Shown: in pieces, positions 23,833 to 32,792 of the stretch | Numbering within the stretch: position 1 is the stretch's first letter | How the letters are laid out: each line of letters begins with the position of its first letter | Source of the DNA: Dysgonomonas sp. UBA7710 | GTDB taxonomy: Bacteria; Bacteroidota; Bacteroidia; Bacteroidales; Dysgonomonadaceae | Assembly: GCF_002482385.1 (NCBI RefSeq) | Contig: NZ_DLFW01000048.1 | Coordinates: 39,417 to 103,416, forward strand | DNA: 64,000 bases | Reading direction: 5' to 3' | The notes under the pieces: model-generated | Seen by the model: only the letters and a program-made list of their open reading frames with translations | The model's database searches: none | What the model was told of the DNA's origin: nothing | Made by a program: the position numbers and the translations under genes

Positions 23833-25371
23833 TTATTTCTGTTTAGTGCTATCTTTTTTCTTTGAAGTTATCAGTATCACACCATTTTTTCCTTCAGTAC
23901 CATATATGGAAATGGCGGTCTTGTCTTTAAGTACCTCGATACTTTCTATATCGTCAGGGTTTATATTCTCTAAGGTTTTTATTTTTACACCATCGAGATA
24001 AATTACAGGTTCATTTGATTTCCAACGTTTTATTATTTTAGTTGGAACTCCATTCAAATCTGTATTCAGAGAGTCCCTCTTCATAAATGTCATTCCTTTT
24101 CCTGTTTTTAGCTCAAACTTATTGCTTCCTTGTTCCGGATTATTCTTTACATATTCCTTTGTTTTGATATGAATAACCCCGTGTTTAGTGCCTTCTCCAT
24201 GCATCTCTACTGCGAGAGCATCTTTAAGTACGGAAACAGATTCTACGTCAGCAGGATTTATAGTTTCCATTTTTACCTTATCCGATTTTTTACCATCAAT
24301 AAAAACTATAGGGTCTGCATCTCCTGCGGTCATAGTATATACCCCTTTGATCTCTATTTTTGTATTGCTTTTATCTGAACTAATGGAGTCTTTTTTCTTC
24401 TTTATAATTATCTTTTTGGTTTTAATCAGAGAATCGGTAGAAACATTGCCCGTTGACCCATATCCGACTACGACAATAGAGTCGTCCGGAACAACCTGTA
24501 TATCCGGCTGGCCGAATACATAACGGGGTTCTGACGAGGCCCACAAAAACAATCCGAAGATAGGAATAATGGCTAAAACCATAGCTCTCCTCCATGGCGA
24601 ACTCTTCGCCTTTTTTATCATAGATAAACGATTTAACGGTTTGGAATAATTGAATGAATTGGAAAAAGAGAACACAGGTCCCTGAAATTTCTGATTAATT
24701 AATACTGCTTGATAAAGCGCCGGGGAAACTCCAGAATCTATCACGGCCTTATCCGCCAGAAACTCATGATTTTCTTTCAATAGTTTTACATATACCCATG
24801 CCAGTGGATTGAACCATTGCAATACGAGCATGCATTCGCTGCATAAAAGGTCTACCCAATGTTTTTGGCTAACATGGGTTATTTCGTGCCTGAGAATCAA
24901 ATCTTTTTCTATCTGGCTCAGATTGCTTGTATTCATTAATATATAATTCAATACCGTGAATGGAGAGTTTATGTTATTGTTCTCTACAAGTTTAAAACCT
25001 TTGTTATTATATTTCACTCCGCTTTTTACCAGTTTCCGGAGTTTTGTATAAGCATACATATTCCGGCCTGTCAGTACTAATGTACCAACCAGATACAGAC
25101 TTGATAACACAATCCAGATATTGATGCCGGCGGTAGGTGTTACAGGCACAGTTTCTGAAGCTGTTTCTATATTTTGGACTACAGAGACCGGGATAATCAC
25201 CTCATAAGTATACTTAATAGCAGGAATAACCAATGATGCTACAAAGCCGGAGAGCAGAAATATCCTATTGAAACGAAAGAATGTGGTCGGGCGCAAAAAT
25301 AAGGAGTATATAACGAGAAATATACCCAGACAAATACCTGTTTTAGCTATGTAAATAATGAACGTTTCCAT
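23833..25371 (-). CDS. BlaR1/MecR1-like M56 metallopeptidase with two plug-like repeats
   Basis: A 512-residue membrane sensor. TM helices lie near residues 5-25, 36-52 and 84-102. The zinc motif HEITH (His162, Glu163, His166) is the M56 active site, and another TM near 265-280 precedes a C-terminal domain outside the membrane. That domain has two repeats (about 345-405 and 450-505), each 'PVIYLDGVKI ... INPDDIESIEVLKD ... GKNGVILITSK', which is the fold signature of TonB-receptor plugs and secretin-like domains. M56 sensors cleave the BlaI repressor encoded just upstream (2 bases). The signal is unknown, and no beta-lactamase gene is near. Confidence 0.85.
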   Translation of the reverse strand: METFIIYIAKTGICLGIFLVIYSLFLRPTTFFRFNRIFLLSGFVASLVIPAIKYTYEVIIPVSVVQNIETASETVPVTPTAGINIWIVLSSLYLVGTLVLTGRNMYAYTKLRKLVKSGVKYNNKGFKLVENNNINSPFTVLNYILMNTSNLSQIEKDLILRHEITHVSQKHWVDLLCSECMLVLQWFNPLAWVYVKLLKENHEFLADKAVIDSGVSPALYQAVLINQKFQGPVFSFSNSFNYSKPLNRLSMIKKAKSSPWRRAMVLAIIPIFGLFLWASSEPRYVFGQPDIQVVPDDSIVVVGYGSTGNVSTDSLIKTKKIIIKKKKDSISSDKSNTKIEIKGVYTMTAGDADPIVFIDGKKSDKVKMETINPADVESVSVLKDALAVEMHGEGTKHGVIHIKTKEYVKNNPEQGSNKFELKTGKGMTFMKRDSLNTDLNGVPTKIIKRWKSNEPVIYLDGVKIKTLENINPDDIESIEVLKDKTAISIYGTEGKNGVILITSKKKDSTKQK

Positions 25372-25373
25372 GG

Positions 25374-25772
25374 CTATTTAGTTTTATTGGTTTCTTCTTC
25401 GAGTGCTTTACGCGTTTCATCCAGCATTTCATCCATCTGTTCAATAGAGAGGTTAGTTTCTTTTGCAAAAAATGAAACCATAGAAGAGAATGACCCGTTG
25501 AAATAGTCTTTTACAAATCCGAATAATTGTTTCTTGGAATAATTCTCTTTCGAGATAAGGGCTTTATATACATTAACACGTCCTTCGCTACGGTGCGATA
25601 CGAAATCTTTGCCCTCCAGGATGGTTAATACTGTAGCTATTGTTGTTCTGGCAGGTTTATTTCCGGTAAATCCTTTCAATATATCCTGTACTGTGCCTTC
25701 TTCCATAGTCCACAGTATCTGCATTATTTGTTCTTCGGCTTTCGTAAGTTGCATACTATATTTATTGGTCAT
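25374..25772 (-). CDS. BlaI/MecI/CopY-family repressor
   Basis: A 132-residue winged-helix repressor. The N-terminal half matches the family: LTKAEEQIMQILWTMEEGTVQDIL, shown here only in part, and TTIATVLTILEGKDFVSHRSEGR. The C-terminal half (FVKDYFNGSFSSMVSFFAKE, in part) is the dimerisation region. It forms a two-gene operon with the M56 sensor gene, which should cleave it. Two inverted-repeat operators lie 12-60 bases upstream, so it probably represses its own operon. Confidence 0.9.
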   Translation of the reverse strand: MTNKYSMQLTKAEEQIMQILWTMEEGTVQDILKGFTGNKPARTTIATVLTILEGKDFVSHRSEGRVNVYKALISKENYSKKQLFGFVKDYFNGSFSSMVSFFAKETNLSIEQMDEMLDETRKALEEETNKTK

Positions 25773-25784
25773 TATGCAAATGTA

Positions 25785-25832
25785 TGTCTATTCTTTTAGA
25801 CAGCAAATTTTTTAAGACTATTTTTTTAGACA
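25785..25832. promoter_or_regulatory. pair of candidate BlaI-family operators
   Basis: TGTCTA-TTCTTT-TAGACA (25785-25802) is a perfect 6-6-6 inverted repeat. A second, weaker copy AGACTA-TTTTTT-TAGACA (25815-25832) lies exactly 30 bases away, about three helical turns. Both are directly upstream of the BlaI-like gene, as expected for autoregulation. Confidence 0.6.
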
Positions 25833-25966
25833 AAAACAGGTGATTAGTCGATTAACTGTTTTTATTATTTTGAGACGTGGAAATCTCAGATTTCGATAAG
25901 GGATATTTACAGTCGTTAAAACTTAATAATATTAAGATCTCTAATCTTCTTTAACTATTTTATTCC

Positions 25967-25974
25967 TATTTTTG
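25967..25974 (+). promoter_or_regulatory. -7 element of aroK operon
   Basis: TATTTTTG, matching TAnnTTTG, ends 28 bases before the aroK ATG. The -33 region is not distinct. Confidence 0.45.
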
Positions 25975-26002
25975 TATGATTAGTATATATCGAATAATAT
26001 AA

Positions 26003-26524
26003 ATGAAGAGAATATTCCTGATTGGGTATATGGGTGCCGGGAAAACCACTGCCGGAAAAGAACTCGCGAAAGTTCTGGAACTTGAATTTATAGATTTAGA
26101 CCACTTTATACAAGCGCGTTACCAAAAAACTGTGAGCCAGCTGTTTCAGGATGTTGGCGAAGCAGAATTCCGTAAAATAGAAAGCACTGTACTGAAAGAA
26201 GTTGGCGAATTCGAAAATGTAGTCATTTCTACAGGAGGTGGTACTCCATGTTTCTTTGATAATATGGAGTATATGAATAAGGCCGGTACTACGGTATATC
26301 TGAATGCTGCGCCTGAGGCACTCGCCGCACGGTTAAACACATGTAAGGAAAAACGTCCACTCATAAAAGACAAAAATGAAGAAGAACTTTTCGCTTTTGT
26401 CGTAGAGAGTCTGGAGAAAAGAAATCCGTATTACACTCAGGCACAGATTATATTCGAAACGGAAGAACTGGTCAATCGGGATGATGTTAATAAATATGTT
26501 CAGCAATTAATTGATAAATTATGA
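26003..26524 (+). CDS. aroK: shikimate kinase
   Basis: The product phosphorylates shikimate in aromatic amino-acid synthesis. At 173 residues it has normal length. The P-loop is GYMGAGKTT (residues 8-16). IDLDHFIQ carries the shikimate-binding Asp, EAEFRKIE the conserved Arg/Glu block, and STGGGTP the second substrate site. KEKRPLIKD forms the lid. Its stop overlaps the start of the protease gene by 4 bases (ATGA), so a housekeeping enzyme and a secreted protease appear to share a transcript. Confidence 0.95.
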   Translation: MKRIFLIGYMGAGKTTAGKELAKVLELEFIDLDHFIQARYQKTVSQLFQDVGEAEFRKIESTVLKEVGEFENVVISTGGGTPCFFDNMEYMNKAGTTVYLNAAPEALAARLNTCKEKRPLIKDKNEEELFAFVVESLEKRNPYYTQAQIIFETEELVNRDDVNKYVQQLIDKL

Positions 26525-28353
26525 AATCTAATCTATCGAAGAAGTTTTTATCGGGTGTAATAATACTTGCGTCAGTTGTGTCTGTTGTTGCTCAGGATAA
26601 GCAATACACACTGAATGAAGATAAATCGCAGGTTTCATTGATTGTCGATTTGAAGCAGACCAAATATACTGTTGCCGACATCCAATACAATAAACGGGGA
26701 ACTGCACTATTGGAAGCAAAGGTATATACACTCGGTATAAATATGGATACTATCGGTTCCTGGTCGGCATTGTCGAACAAGGATAAAATCTGGAAGCTGA
26801 ATATTGATGTACCTCAGGCAACAGGTTTCTTTGTCCGGTTCGACGATTTTTATTTACCCGAAGGGGCAAAGCTATATGTCTACAATAAAAATAATACAAC
26901 CGATGCTGTTGTGTACAACCATAATGATAATCCTTCCGGCGGGCCATATTCTATAGAAAATTTAAAAGGGGATAATGTCGTACTGGAATATGTTATTCCG
27001 GAGAAAATAGCGGAAACACCCCGTATACTTTTATCCGATGTAGGGTATAAATATACAAACGGAAATGGGGAACATTCCGATTTTGATACATCTGCGTCAT
27101 GTATGATTAACGTTAATTGCCCTGATGCTGAAAATTGGCAATACCAAAAGAAAGGCGTGGTTTTGTTAAGAATGACAAAAAGCGATAGGAAAACGTATTT
27201 ATGTTCGGGATCTCTTATTAATAATACAAACAATGATAAGACTCCGTATTTACTTACGGCCGACCATTGTTTCGAAAATATGACTGTCGATCAAATTCCG
27301 GACAATACATCATTCATTTTTGAATATGAATATCCTACCTGCGAGATGGAAGCTGGGGCCCAGGCTCCCAGATATAAATACCACAAAGGTTCGGAAGTAA
27401 TGGTGCTTAATCCGATAAATGGAGGAAGTGACGGAGCATTACTTAAACTTACAGAAAGCATTCCTGACGATTGGGACGTATATTTTAACGGATGGAACAG
27501 AGAAAATAAAGCGAGTAGCAGCGGAGCTATAATTCATCACCCGATGGGGGATGTGAAGAAAATATCATTTTATGAAAAGGAATTGTCTACGGGTACGTGG
27601 AGTGGTTCAGCGACGAATGCACATTGGGTGGTTACTTATACAAAAGGAGCTACTCAAGGGGGTTCATCGGGCAGTCCTATTTTCAATCCGGCAGGGTTGA
27701 TTATAGGTACGCTGACAGGTGGTGAAAACAACTCTTGTGATTTGACAATCCCCGACTATTATGGGAAATTGTGGTATCACTGGGATCAATATCCGGATGC
27801 GAACAAGCATATGAGTAAATATTTAGATCCGACAAATACAGGAGTAACCAAACTTGCCGGACTGAACAACAATGATGATATAGAAAAAAATATTGTATTG
27901 GATAATAATGACCTCTCTATGATTCTGAATACAACTACTGAAGTTACAATTCTTGATGGAAATGGTGATTATACTGTTTCATCATCAAACAGTAATATAG
28001 TGTCGGCAGAATTAAATAGTAGTAAAGTTATAATCAAGGCTCTCGATTTTGGTTCTGCACTAATTAATATTACGGATAAGAAAAATAAGGCAGCCCAAAT
28101 AACGGTTTCAGTAGTAAGTACTGTGAAATACGCTATAACCGGGACAAAAACCCTTACAGTAACACTTAATAAGGAAGACGATTCTATTAGACGCATCCGG
28201 ATAATCAATCTGAACGGCGATACGGTCATTGATAAAAAAGGTCTTGATGTAAAAGAGGAGCCAATAGATATCAGTATTTTGCCAAGAGACACATATATCA
28301 TACAAACTATAACCAAAAACGGGACAAAGAAAGCGGAGAAAATAACATGGTAA
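26521..28353 (+). CDS. secreted trypsin-like protease with likely T9SS sorting tail
   Basis: A 610-residue exported protease of the lysyl-endopeptidase-like S1 group. A signal peptide ends at VVAQ. The catalytic triad appears as His249 in LTADHCF, Asp304 in GGSDGALLKL and Ser383 in GGSSGSP. Cysteines (CMINVNCPD, YLCSGSL, DHC) suit disulfides of this family. An Ig-like/BIG2-type stretch follows (about 470-535). The last 75 residues (YAITGTKTLTV, RIRIINLNGDTVID, DTYIIQTITKNGTKKAEKI) look like a type A type IX secretion C-terminal signal, though atypical in detail. Translation is coupled to aroK upstream (4-base overlap) and radA downstream (7-base overlap). Confidence 0.82.
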   Translation: MKSNLSKKFLSGVIILASVVSVVAQDKQYTLNEDKSQVSLIVDLKQTKYTVADIQYNKRGTALLEAKVYTLGINMDTIGSWSALSNKDKIWKLNIDVPQATGFFVRFDDFYLPEGAKLYVYNKNNTTDAVVYNHNDNPSGGPYSIENLKGDNVVLEYVIPEKIAETPRILLSDVGYKYTNGNGEHSDFDTSASCMINVNCPDAENWQYQKKGVVLLRMTKSDRKTYLCSGSLINNTNNDKTPYLLTADHCFENMTVDQIPDNTSFIFEYEYPTCEMEAGAQAPRYKYHKGSEVMVLNPINGGSDGALLKLTESIPDDWDVYFNGWNRENKASSSGAIIHHPMGDVKKISFYEKELSTGTWSGSATNAHWVVTYTKGATQGGSSGSPIFNPAGLIIGTLTGGENNSCDLTIPDYYGKLWYHWDQYPDANKHMSKYLDPTNTGVTKLAGLNNNDDIEKNIVLDNNDLSMILNTTTEVTILDGNGDYTVSSSNSNIVSAELNSSKVIIKALDFGSALINITDKKNKAAQITVSVVSTVKYAITGTKTLTVTLNKEDDSIRRIRIINLNGDTVIDKKGLDVKEEPIDISILPRDTYIIQTITKNGTKKAEKITW

Positions 28354-29714
28354 AGATAAAATCGGTATATGTTTGCAGCAATTGCGGCAATGATTCACCC
28401 AAATGGCTGGGTAAATGTCCTGTTTGCGGCGAATGGAATACCTATGTAGAGGAAATAATAAGTAAGGAGAAGTCTTCGGCAAAAAGCGGCCTGCATATAT
28501 TCGACACCACTAAGGCCAAACCTTTACTTCTGAAAGATGTACAGACAGGTGAGGAGCCACGTATCGACTTGCACGACGGGGAACTCAACCGTGTACTCGG
28601 AGGAGGCCTTGTGCCCGGCTCACTGGTATTGATAGGAGGGGAGCCCGGTATCGGCAAATCGACTTTAATATTGCAGACCGTATTAGGACTGAACGGAATA
28701 AAGACACTATATATATCGGGAGAGGAGAGCGCACGCCAGTTGAAACTACGTGCCGACCGTATCAATTCCAATAGTGAAAATTGTTTTATAGTCTGTGAAA
28801 CCAATCTGGAACAGATATTTGTACATATTCAGAATCTGAATCCCGGATTTGTTATTATCGATTCCATCCAGACGGTTTTTACCGATGCAGTAGAATCTTC
28901 GCCGGGAAGCGTATCGCAGGTACGCGAATGTTCGGCTGCGATACTCAAGTTTGCAAAAGAAACAAATACACCAGTCGTATTGATAGGACATATCAATAAG
29001 GAGGGAAGTATAGCCGGGCCGAAAGTATTGGAGCATATCGTTGATACAGTACTCCAGTTCGAAGGCGACCAGCACTATATGTACCGTATCCTGCGCAGTA
29101 TTAAAAACCGCTTTGGCAGCACTGCCGAGCTGGGTATTTATGAGATGCGCCAAAATGGATTGCGTGAAGTGAGTAATCCGTCCGAATTGCTGCTCACGCA
29201 GAACCATGAGGGATTGAGCGGTGTATCCATTTCCGCGGCTATCGAAGGCATACGTCCGTTTCTGATAGAAACACAGGCGCTGGTCAGCACGGCTGCATAT
29301 GGTACGCCGCAACGCTCGGCTACCGGATTTGACCTCCGCCGGATGAACATGCTTCTTGCCGTGTTGGAAAAACGGGCGGGTTTCAAACTTATCCAGAAAG
29401 ATGTTTTCCTGAATATTGCGGGGGGATTGAAAGTAAACGATCCCGGCATGGACTTGTCTGTTATCAGTGCCGTATTATCATCCAGCCTGGATATTTCCAT
29501 CGAGAAGCATGTGTGTATGACAGGTGAAGTCGGTCTGTCCGGAGAAATCCGTCCGGTCAACCGTATCGAGCAACGCATACTGGAAGCCGAAAAACTCGGC
29601 TTTTCGAAAATACTTGTACCGCAAAATAATTTGAAAGGATTTACATCGAAAGTCAATATCGAAATCATCCAGGTGAGAAAGGTTGAAGAGGCTTTCAGAC
29701 AACTTTTCGGATAA
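28347..29714 (+). CDS. radA: DNA repair protein RadA
   Basis: RadA is a RecA-like ATPase that helps process recombination intermediates by driving branch migration. The 455-residue product has the four-Cys zinc finger at the start (Cys10, 13, 24, 27), Walker A GEPGIGKST near residues 94-102, the RadA-specific KNRFG motif (SIKNRFGSTAEL), and a Lon-protease-like C-terminal domain (SGEIRPVNRIEQRI). The start overlaps the end of the protease gene by 7 bases. Confidence 0.97.
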   Translation: MVKIKSVYVCSNCGNDSPKWLGKCPVCGEWNTYVEEIISKEKSSAKSGLHIFDTTKAKPLLLKDVQTGEEPRIDLHDGELNRVLGGGLVPGSLVLIGGEPGIGKSTLILQTVLGLNGIKTLYISGEESARQLKLRADRINSNSENCFIVCETNLEQIFVHIQNLNPGFVIIDSIQTVFTDAVESSPGSVSQVRECSAAILKFAKETNTPVVLIGHINKEGSIAGPKVLEHIVDTVLQFEGDQHYMYRILRSIKNRFGSTAELGIYEMRQNGLREVSNPSELLLTQNHEGLSGVSISAAIEGIRPFLIETQALVSTAAYGTPQRSATGFDLRRMNMLLAVLEKRAGFKLIQKDVFLNIAGGLKVNDPGMDLSVISAVLSSSLDISIEKHVCMTGEVGLSGEIRPVNRIEQRILEAEKLGFSKILVPQNNLKGFTSKVNIEIIQVRKVEEAFRQLFG

Positions 29715-29732
29715 AAACAGATATTTTACAGG

Positions 29733-30197
29733 ATGGAAAATGTGCCCTTCTGGATATTAACTGTAGCTTATTCGGCGCATATTCTCGAAGAGTATGTGTT
29801 GGACTGGAAATCATGGGCACAGCAAACATCCGGTCTGAAAATGGAATGGGCTGAATTTTTTGTAGCCAATTTCGCCGTCATTGTATTGGGTATTTGTTGC
29901 TCGGCTGTCGGATATACCTGTCCGGTCTTTGCATATTTATTTGTCGGACTAGCTGCTGTAAATGCTATCTTTGCCCATATCGGAACCACTGTTGTTAAAC
30001 GGAGATTTTCTCCGGGATTAATAACTTCTGTATTCCTTTTTATACCGGTTTGCGCATGGGCCTATGCAATAGCCTCCGAAAAAGGGATTCTGACTGTCTC
30101 TTTTACCATAATAAGTTTGTTGGGAGGATTTCTTATTATGTCTTTTCCCATAATACTGCAATTAATTAAGAAAAAAATGAATAATTCCCCTAAATAG
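29733..30197 (+). CDS. HXXEE-domain membrane protein
   Basis: A 154-residue integral membrane protein with about four or five helices. It carries HILEE near residue 17, which gives the HXXEE family its name, and the paired block NAIFAHIGTT near residue 85. The function of the family is unknown; the conserved His/Glu residues in helices suggest a metal or enzymatic site. It follows radA by 18 bases and may be co-transcribed. Confidence 0.75.
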   Translation: MENVPFWILTVAYSAHILEEYVLDWKSWAQQTSGLKMEWAEFFVANFAVIVLGICCSAVGYTCPVFAYLFVGLAAVNAIFAHIGTTVVKRRFSPGLITSVFLFIPVCAWAYAIASEKGILTVSFTIISLLGGFLIMSFPIILQLIKKKMNNSPK

Positions 30198-30257
30198 TTA
30201 ATATCTTTACAATCTAAAGACTGATTTTATTAATATTTAAGTGCATTATTTTTTATA

Positions 30258-30353
30258 ATGGATATACAGATAATAGCATTCGATACAGATGATACATCTA
30301 TCATGTTGTCTTATAAACTGATGTACCTTCCTACTATGCAGAATGCCGGATGA
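30258..30353 (+). pseudogene. 31-codon frame resembling a HAD hydrolase N-terminus
   Basis: The frame begins MDIQIIAFDTDDTSIM and stops at TGA, overlapping the next ATG by 4 bases (ATGA). 'IIAFDxDDT' is the DxD motif I of HAD phosphatases, where it is normally followed by LW and another 200 residues. The rest (LSYKLMYLPTMQNAG) does not fit. It may be a remnant of a HAD gene deleted against the CAT-like gene, or a short leader. It lies in an otherwise empty 152-base gap. Confidence 0.35.
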
Positions 30354-30982
30354 AAAAAAGAATCGATTTAAATACATGGAACCGGAAAGAGCATTACAAT
30401 TTTTTCAGGTCGTTCGATGACCCCTTTTTCGGTATGACGGTCGATGTTGATTTTACTCCTGTTTATAATTATAGTAAAGATAGTAAGTCTTCGTTTTTTC
30501 TTCATTCGTTACACAGGATTATGCGGGCTGCCAATGCGGTAGAAGCGTTCCGTTACAGGATCGAAGATGAAGAACTGCTTTGCTACGATACCATTCATCC
30601 CGAATCGACGGTAGGCCGTGATGACGGTACATTCTGTTTTTCTTTTTTCGAATATTTTTCCGATATAGAAGAATTTACAAACAATGCTTTATTGGTTATA
30701 GAGCGGGTGAAGAATACGACAGGACTGGGACTGCAAAGCCTTCCCGGTAATAATAATGTTATTCATTATTCATCAGTTCCGTGGATACGGTTTACCGATA
30801 TGAAGCATGCTGTTTCGTTCGGTAATAACGGGGCCATCCCCAAAATATCGACGGGAAAACTCTTTTCAAAAGAACAAAAATTGCTATTGCCTGTTTCTAT
30901 AACTGTCAATCATGCTGTAATGGATGGCCTGCATGTAGCGCAATTTCTGGATAAGTTAAACGAGAGTATCCATTCACTCTGA
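30350..30982 (+). CDS. chloramphenicol acetyltransferase-like (CatA family) protein
   Basis: A 210-residue protein of the type A CAT fold. The active-site block VNHAVMDGLHVAQFLDKL, near the C-terminus, matches the CAT 'HHAVxDGxHVxxFl' motif with the catalytic His and Asp. The N-terminus (IDLNTWNRKEHYNFFRSFDDPFFG, quoted in part) and RYRIEDEELLCYD also fit the family. Many chromosomal Bacteroidetes members of this family have no shown drug activity, so resistance should not be assumed. folC starts 22 bases downstream. Confidence 0.85.
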   Translation: MKKRIDLNTWNRKEHYNFFRSFDDPFFGMTVDVDFTPVYNYSKDSKSSFFLHSLHRIMRAANAVEAFRYRIEDEELLCYDTIHPESTVGRDDGTFCFSFFEYFSDIEEFTNNALLVIERVKNTTGLGLQSLPGNNNVIHYSSVPWIRFTDMKHAVSFGNNGAIPKISTGKLFSKEQKLLLPVSITVNHAVMDGLHVAQFLDKLNESIHSL

Positions 30983-31004
30983 AATATAAAAGATAACAAG
31001 GATA

Positions 31005-32297
31005 ATGACCTATCAGGAGACCATAGAATATTTGTACAACCAACTGCCCGTATACCAAAGAGTAGGTGGTATCGCATACAAAGAGGGATTGGACAACAGC
31101 CTTGCCCTCGATACATATTTTGCACATCCCCATACTAAATATAAAACAATCCATATAGCCGGAACGAACGGCAAGGGTTCGACCTCGCATTTGCTTGCAG
31201 CCATATTACAGGAAGCCGGATATAAGGTAGGGCTATACACTTCGCCGCATCTGGTAGACTTCAGGGAGCGTATACGTGTCAACGGGGAAAAGATATCACA
31301 GCAGTATGTTGTGGATTTTGTAGAAAAGCACCGGGAATATTTCGAACCGGTAGAGCCTTCGTTTTTTGAACTGACAATGATGATGTCGTTCCTTTACTTT
31401 GCGGATATGCATGTAGATGTAGCTATCATAGAGGTGGGACTGGGTGGGAGGCTGGATAGTACTAATATTATCACGCCGGACCTCAGCGTAATAACCAATA
31501 TAAGTTTCGACCATATGCAGTTTCTTGGCAATACATTGGAAAAGATTGCCTCCGAAAAGGCCGGTATTATAAAGAAAGGTATACCTGTAATTATAGGTGA
31601 AGCGGAAGGTGAGATAAAGACTGTATTTGCCGACACAGCGGAAAGGGTGGGAGCACCCATTCTATTTGCCGAAGATGAACATATAATCCAGTCGAGTTTG
31701 AGGACAGCAAGTGGCTGGCTTTTCGATACAAAGTATTATCTGCATCTTAAAGGCGAACTGTCAGGGTATGCACAAATAAAGAATGCGGCCACAGTATTAT
31801 GTGCGGTCAAGGAATTACAGAAAATAGGATATACTATTCCGTCTAAGGCTGTCTATAACGGATTTGCATATGTAACCAAACTGACAGGCCTGATGGGGCG
31901 TTGGCAGATTCTGCAGGAGTTGCACCCTAAAATAGTATGTGATACAGGACACAATGTAGCCGGAATGAAGTATATAGCCGAGCAGCTGGCTAATGAGAAG
32001 TGCGATACACTACATATTGTACTGGGAATGGTAAATGATAAAGATATTGCTTCCATACTCGAATTACTGCCCCGTAAAGCCATTTATTACTTTACCAAAG
32101 CTTCTGTTCCCCGTGCCATGAACGAGCGCGAACTGCAAATGCAGGCCCAGAAGAAAGGTTTGATGGGATATTCATATCCGACAGTGGCGGAAGCTGTTCG
32201 GGCGGCAAAAGACTGGGCAGCATCCAATGATTTCATATTCATCGGAGGTAGTAACTTTGTTGTAGCCGATGCTCTGAATACTTTTGGGTATAAATAG
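31005..32297 (+). CDS. folC: folylpolyglutamate synthase / dihydrofolate synthase
   Basis: A 430-residue Mur-ligase-type enzyme that adds glutamate to dihydropteroate or folates. The P-loop is AGTNGKGSTSHLLAA near residue 50, the Mur-type block is AIIEVGLGGRLDSTN, ISFDHMQFLGNTLEKIASEKAGIIK (in part) carries the metal-binding His, and VCDTGHNVAGM is the C-terminal-domain motif. It is a typical length. It may be co-transcribed with the CAT-like gene. Confidence 0.95.
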   Translation: MTYQETIEYLYNQLPVYQRVGGIAYKEGLDNSLALDTYFAHPHTKYKTIHIAGTNGKGSTSHLLAAILQEAGYKVGLYTSPHLVDFRERIRVNGEKISQQYVVDFVEKHREYFEPVEPSFFELTMMMSFLYFADMHVDVAIIEVGLGGRLDSTNIITPDLSVITNISFDHMQFLGNTLEKIASEKAGIIKKGIPVIIGEAEGEIKTVFADTAERVGAPILFAEDEHIIQSSLRTASGWLFDTKYYLHLKGELSGYAQIKNAATVLCAVKELQKIGYTIPSKAVYNGFAYVTKLTGLMGRWQILQELHPKIVCDTGHNVAGMKYIAEQLANEKCDTLHIVLGMVNDKDIASILELLPRKAIYYFTKASVPRAMNERELQMQAQKKGLMGYSYPTVAEAVRAAKDWAASNDFIFIGGSNFVVADALNTFGYK

Positions 32298-32792
32298 AGA
32301 ATAGTTGCGAGTGATTCCATAGGAGCAAAGAATTTTCCCTAATTAATGGGTGAATGTTTTTTCGTCCCTACAGGTCCGGAAACTGTTACTTTTTTAATGT
32401 CATTTTATCTATATGGTACAGATAACAAGCGTGTTGTCGATAGAAAAGTAACAGTGTGAAAAATTTCGAAAGGTTGTTACCTTTGTTACCTTTTGAAAAA
32501 AGTTACAAGTAAACAAGACACGAGATACGAGTTGTTAACTGATGACTGTAAAGGTTGTTACCTTTGTTACTTTTTAACAAGTCGTAAGTTTTTAAGTTAT
32601 ATGAGATACGAGTAGACAAGACACGAGATACAAGTTGTTGGCTGATGACTGTAAATAGTGTAACCTTTGTTACTTTTTAACAAAATATATACTGATTATG
32701 AATGGTATAAAACTTTCGGATTGCAAATCTGAAAGGATGAAAGAGACTAATATAATCTGCCTGTATTCGCTGGCAGCATAAACTAGAATATA
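32298..32792. repeat. intergenic mosaic of direct repeats upstream of cobT
   Basis: This 495-base gap has no gene. Repeated units include AAAGGTTGTTACCTTTGTTAC (at 32469 and 32550, 81 bases apart), a block starting ACAAGACACGAGATAC (at 32513 and 32616, 103 bases apart), and GATGACTGTAAA (32541 and 32644). A third GTAACCTTTGTTACTTTTTAAC copy is near 32660. Similar pieces recur at 33834-33945 and 45960-46200. Near the cobT end are two small hairpins, CTTTCGGATT/AATCTGAAAG (32713-32735) and CTGCC/GGCAG (32757-32776). I found no cobalamin riboswitch box. Confidence 0.65.

Noticed and set aside
30350..30982. Acquired drug-resistance gene on a mobile element
   Set aside because: The CAT-like gene sits next to folC, has composition like its neighbours, and shows no transposase or terminal repeats.
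32461..32700. CRISPR-like array from the spaced repeats
   Set aside because: The repeats are unequal, have irregular spacing of 81 and 103 bases, blend into each other, and no cas gene is present.
32700..32792. Possible cobalamin riboswitch before cobT
   Set aside because: Only two small hairpins are present; I saw no B12-box-like conserved sequence, and the rest of the gap is repeat units.
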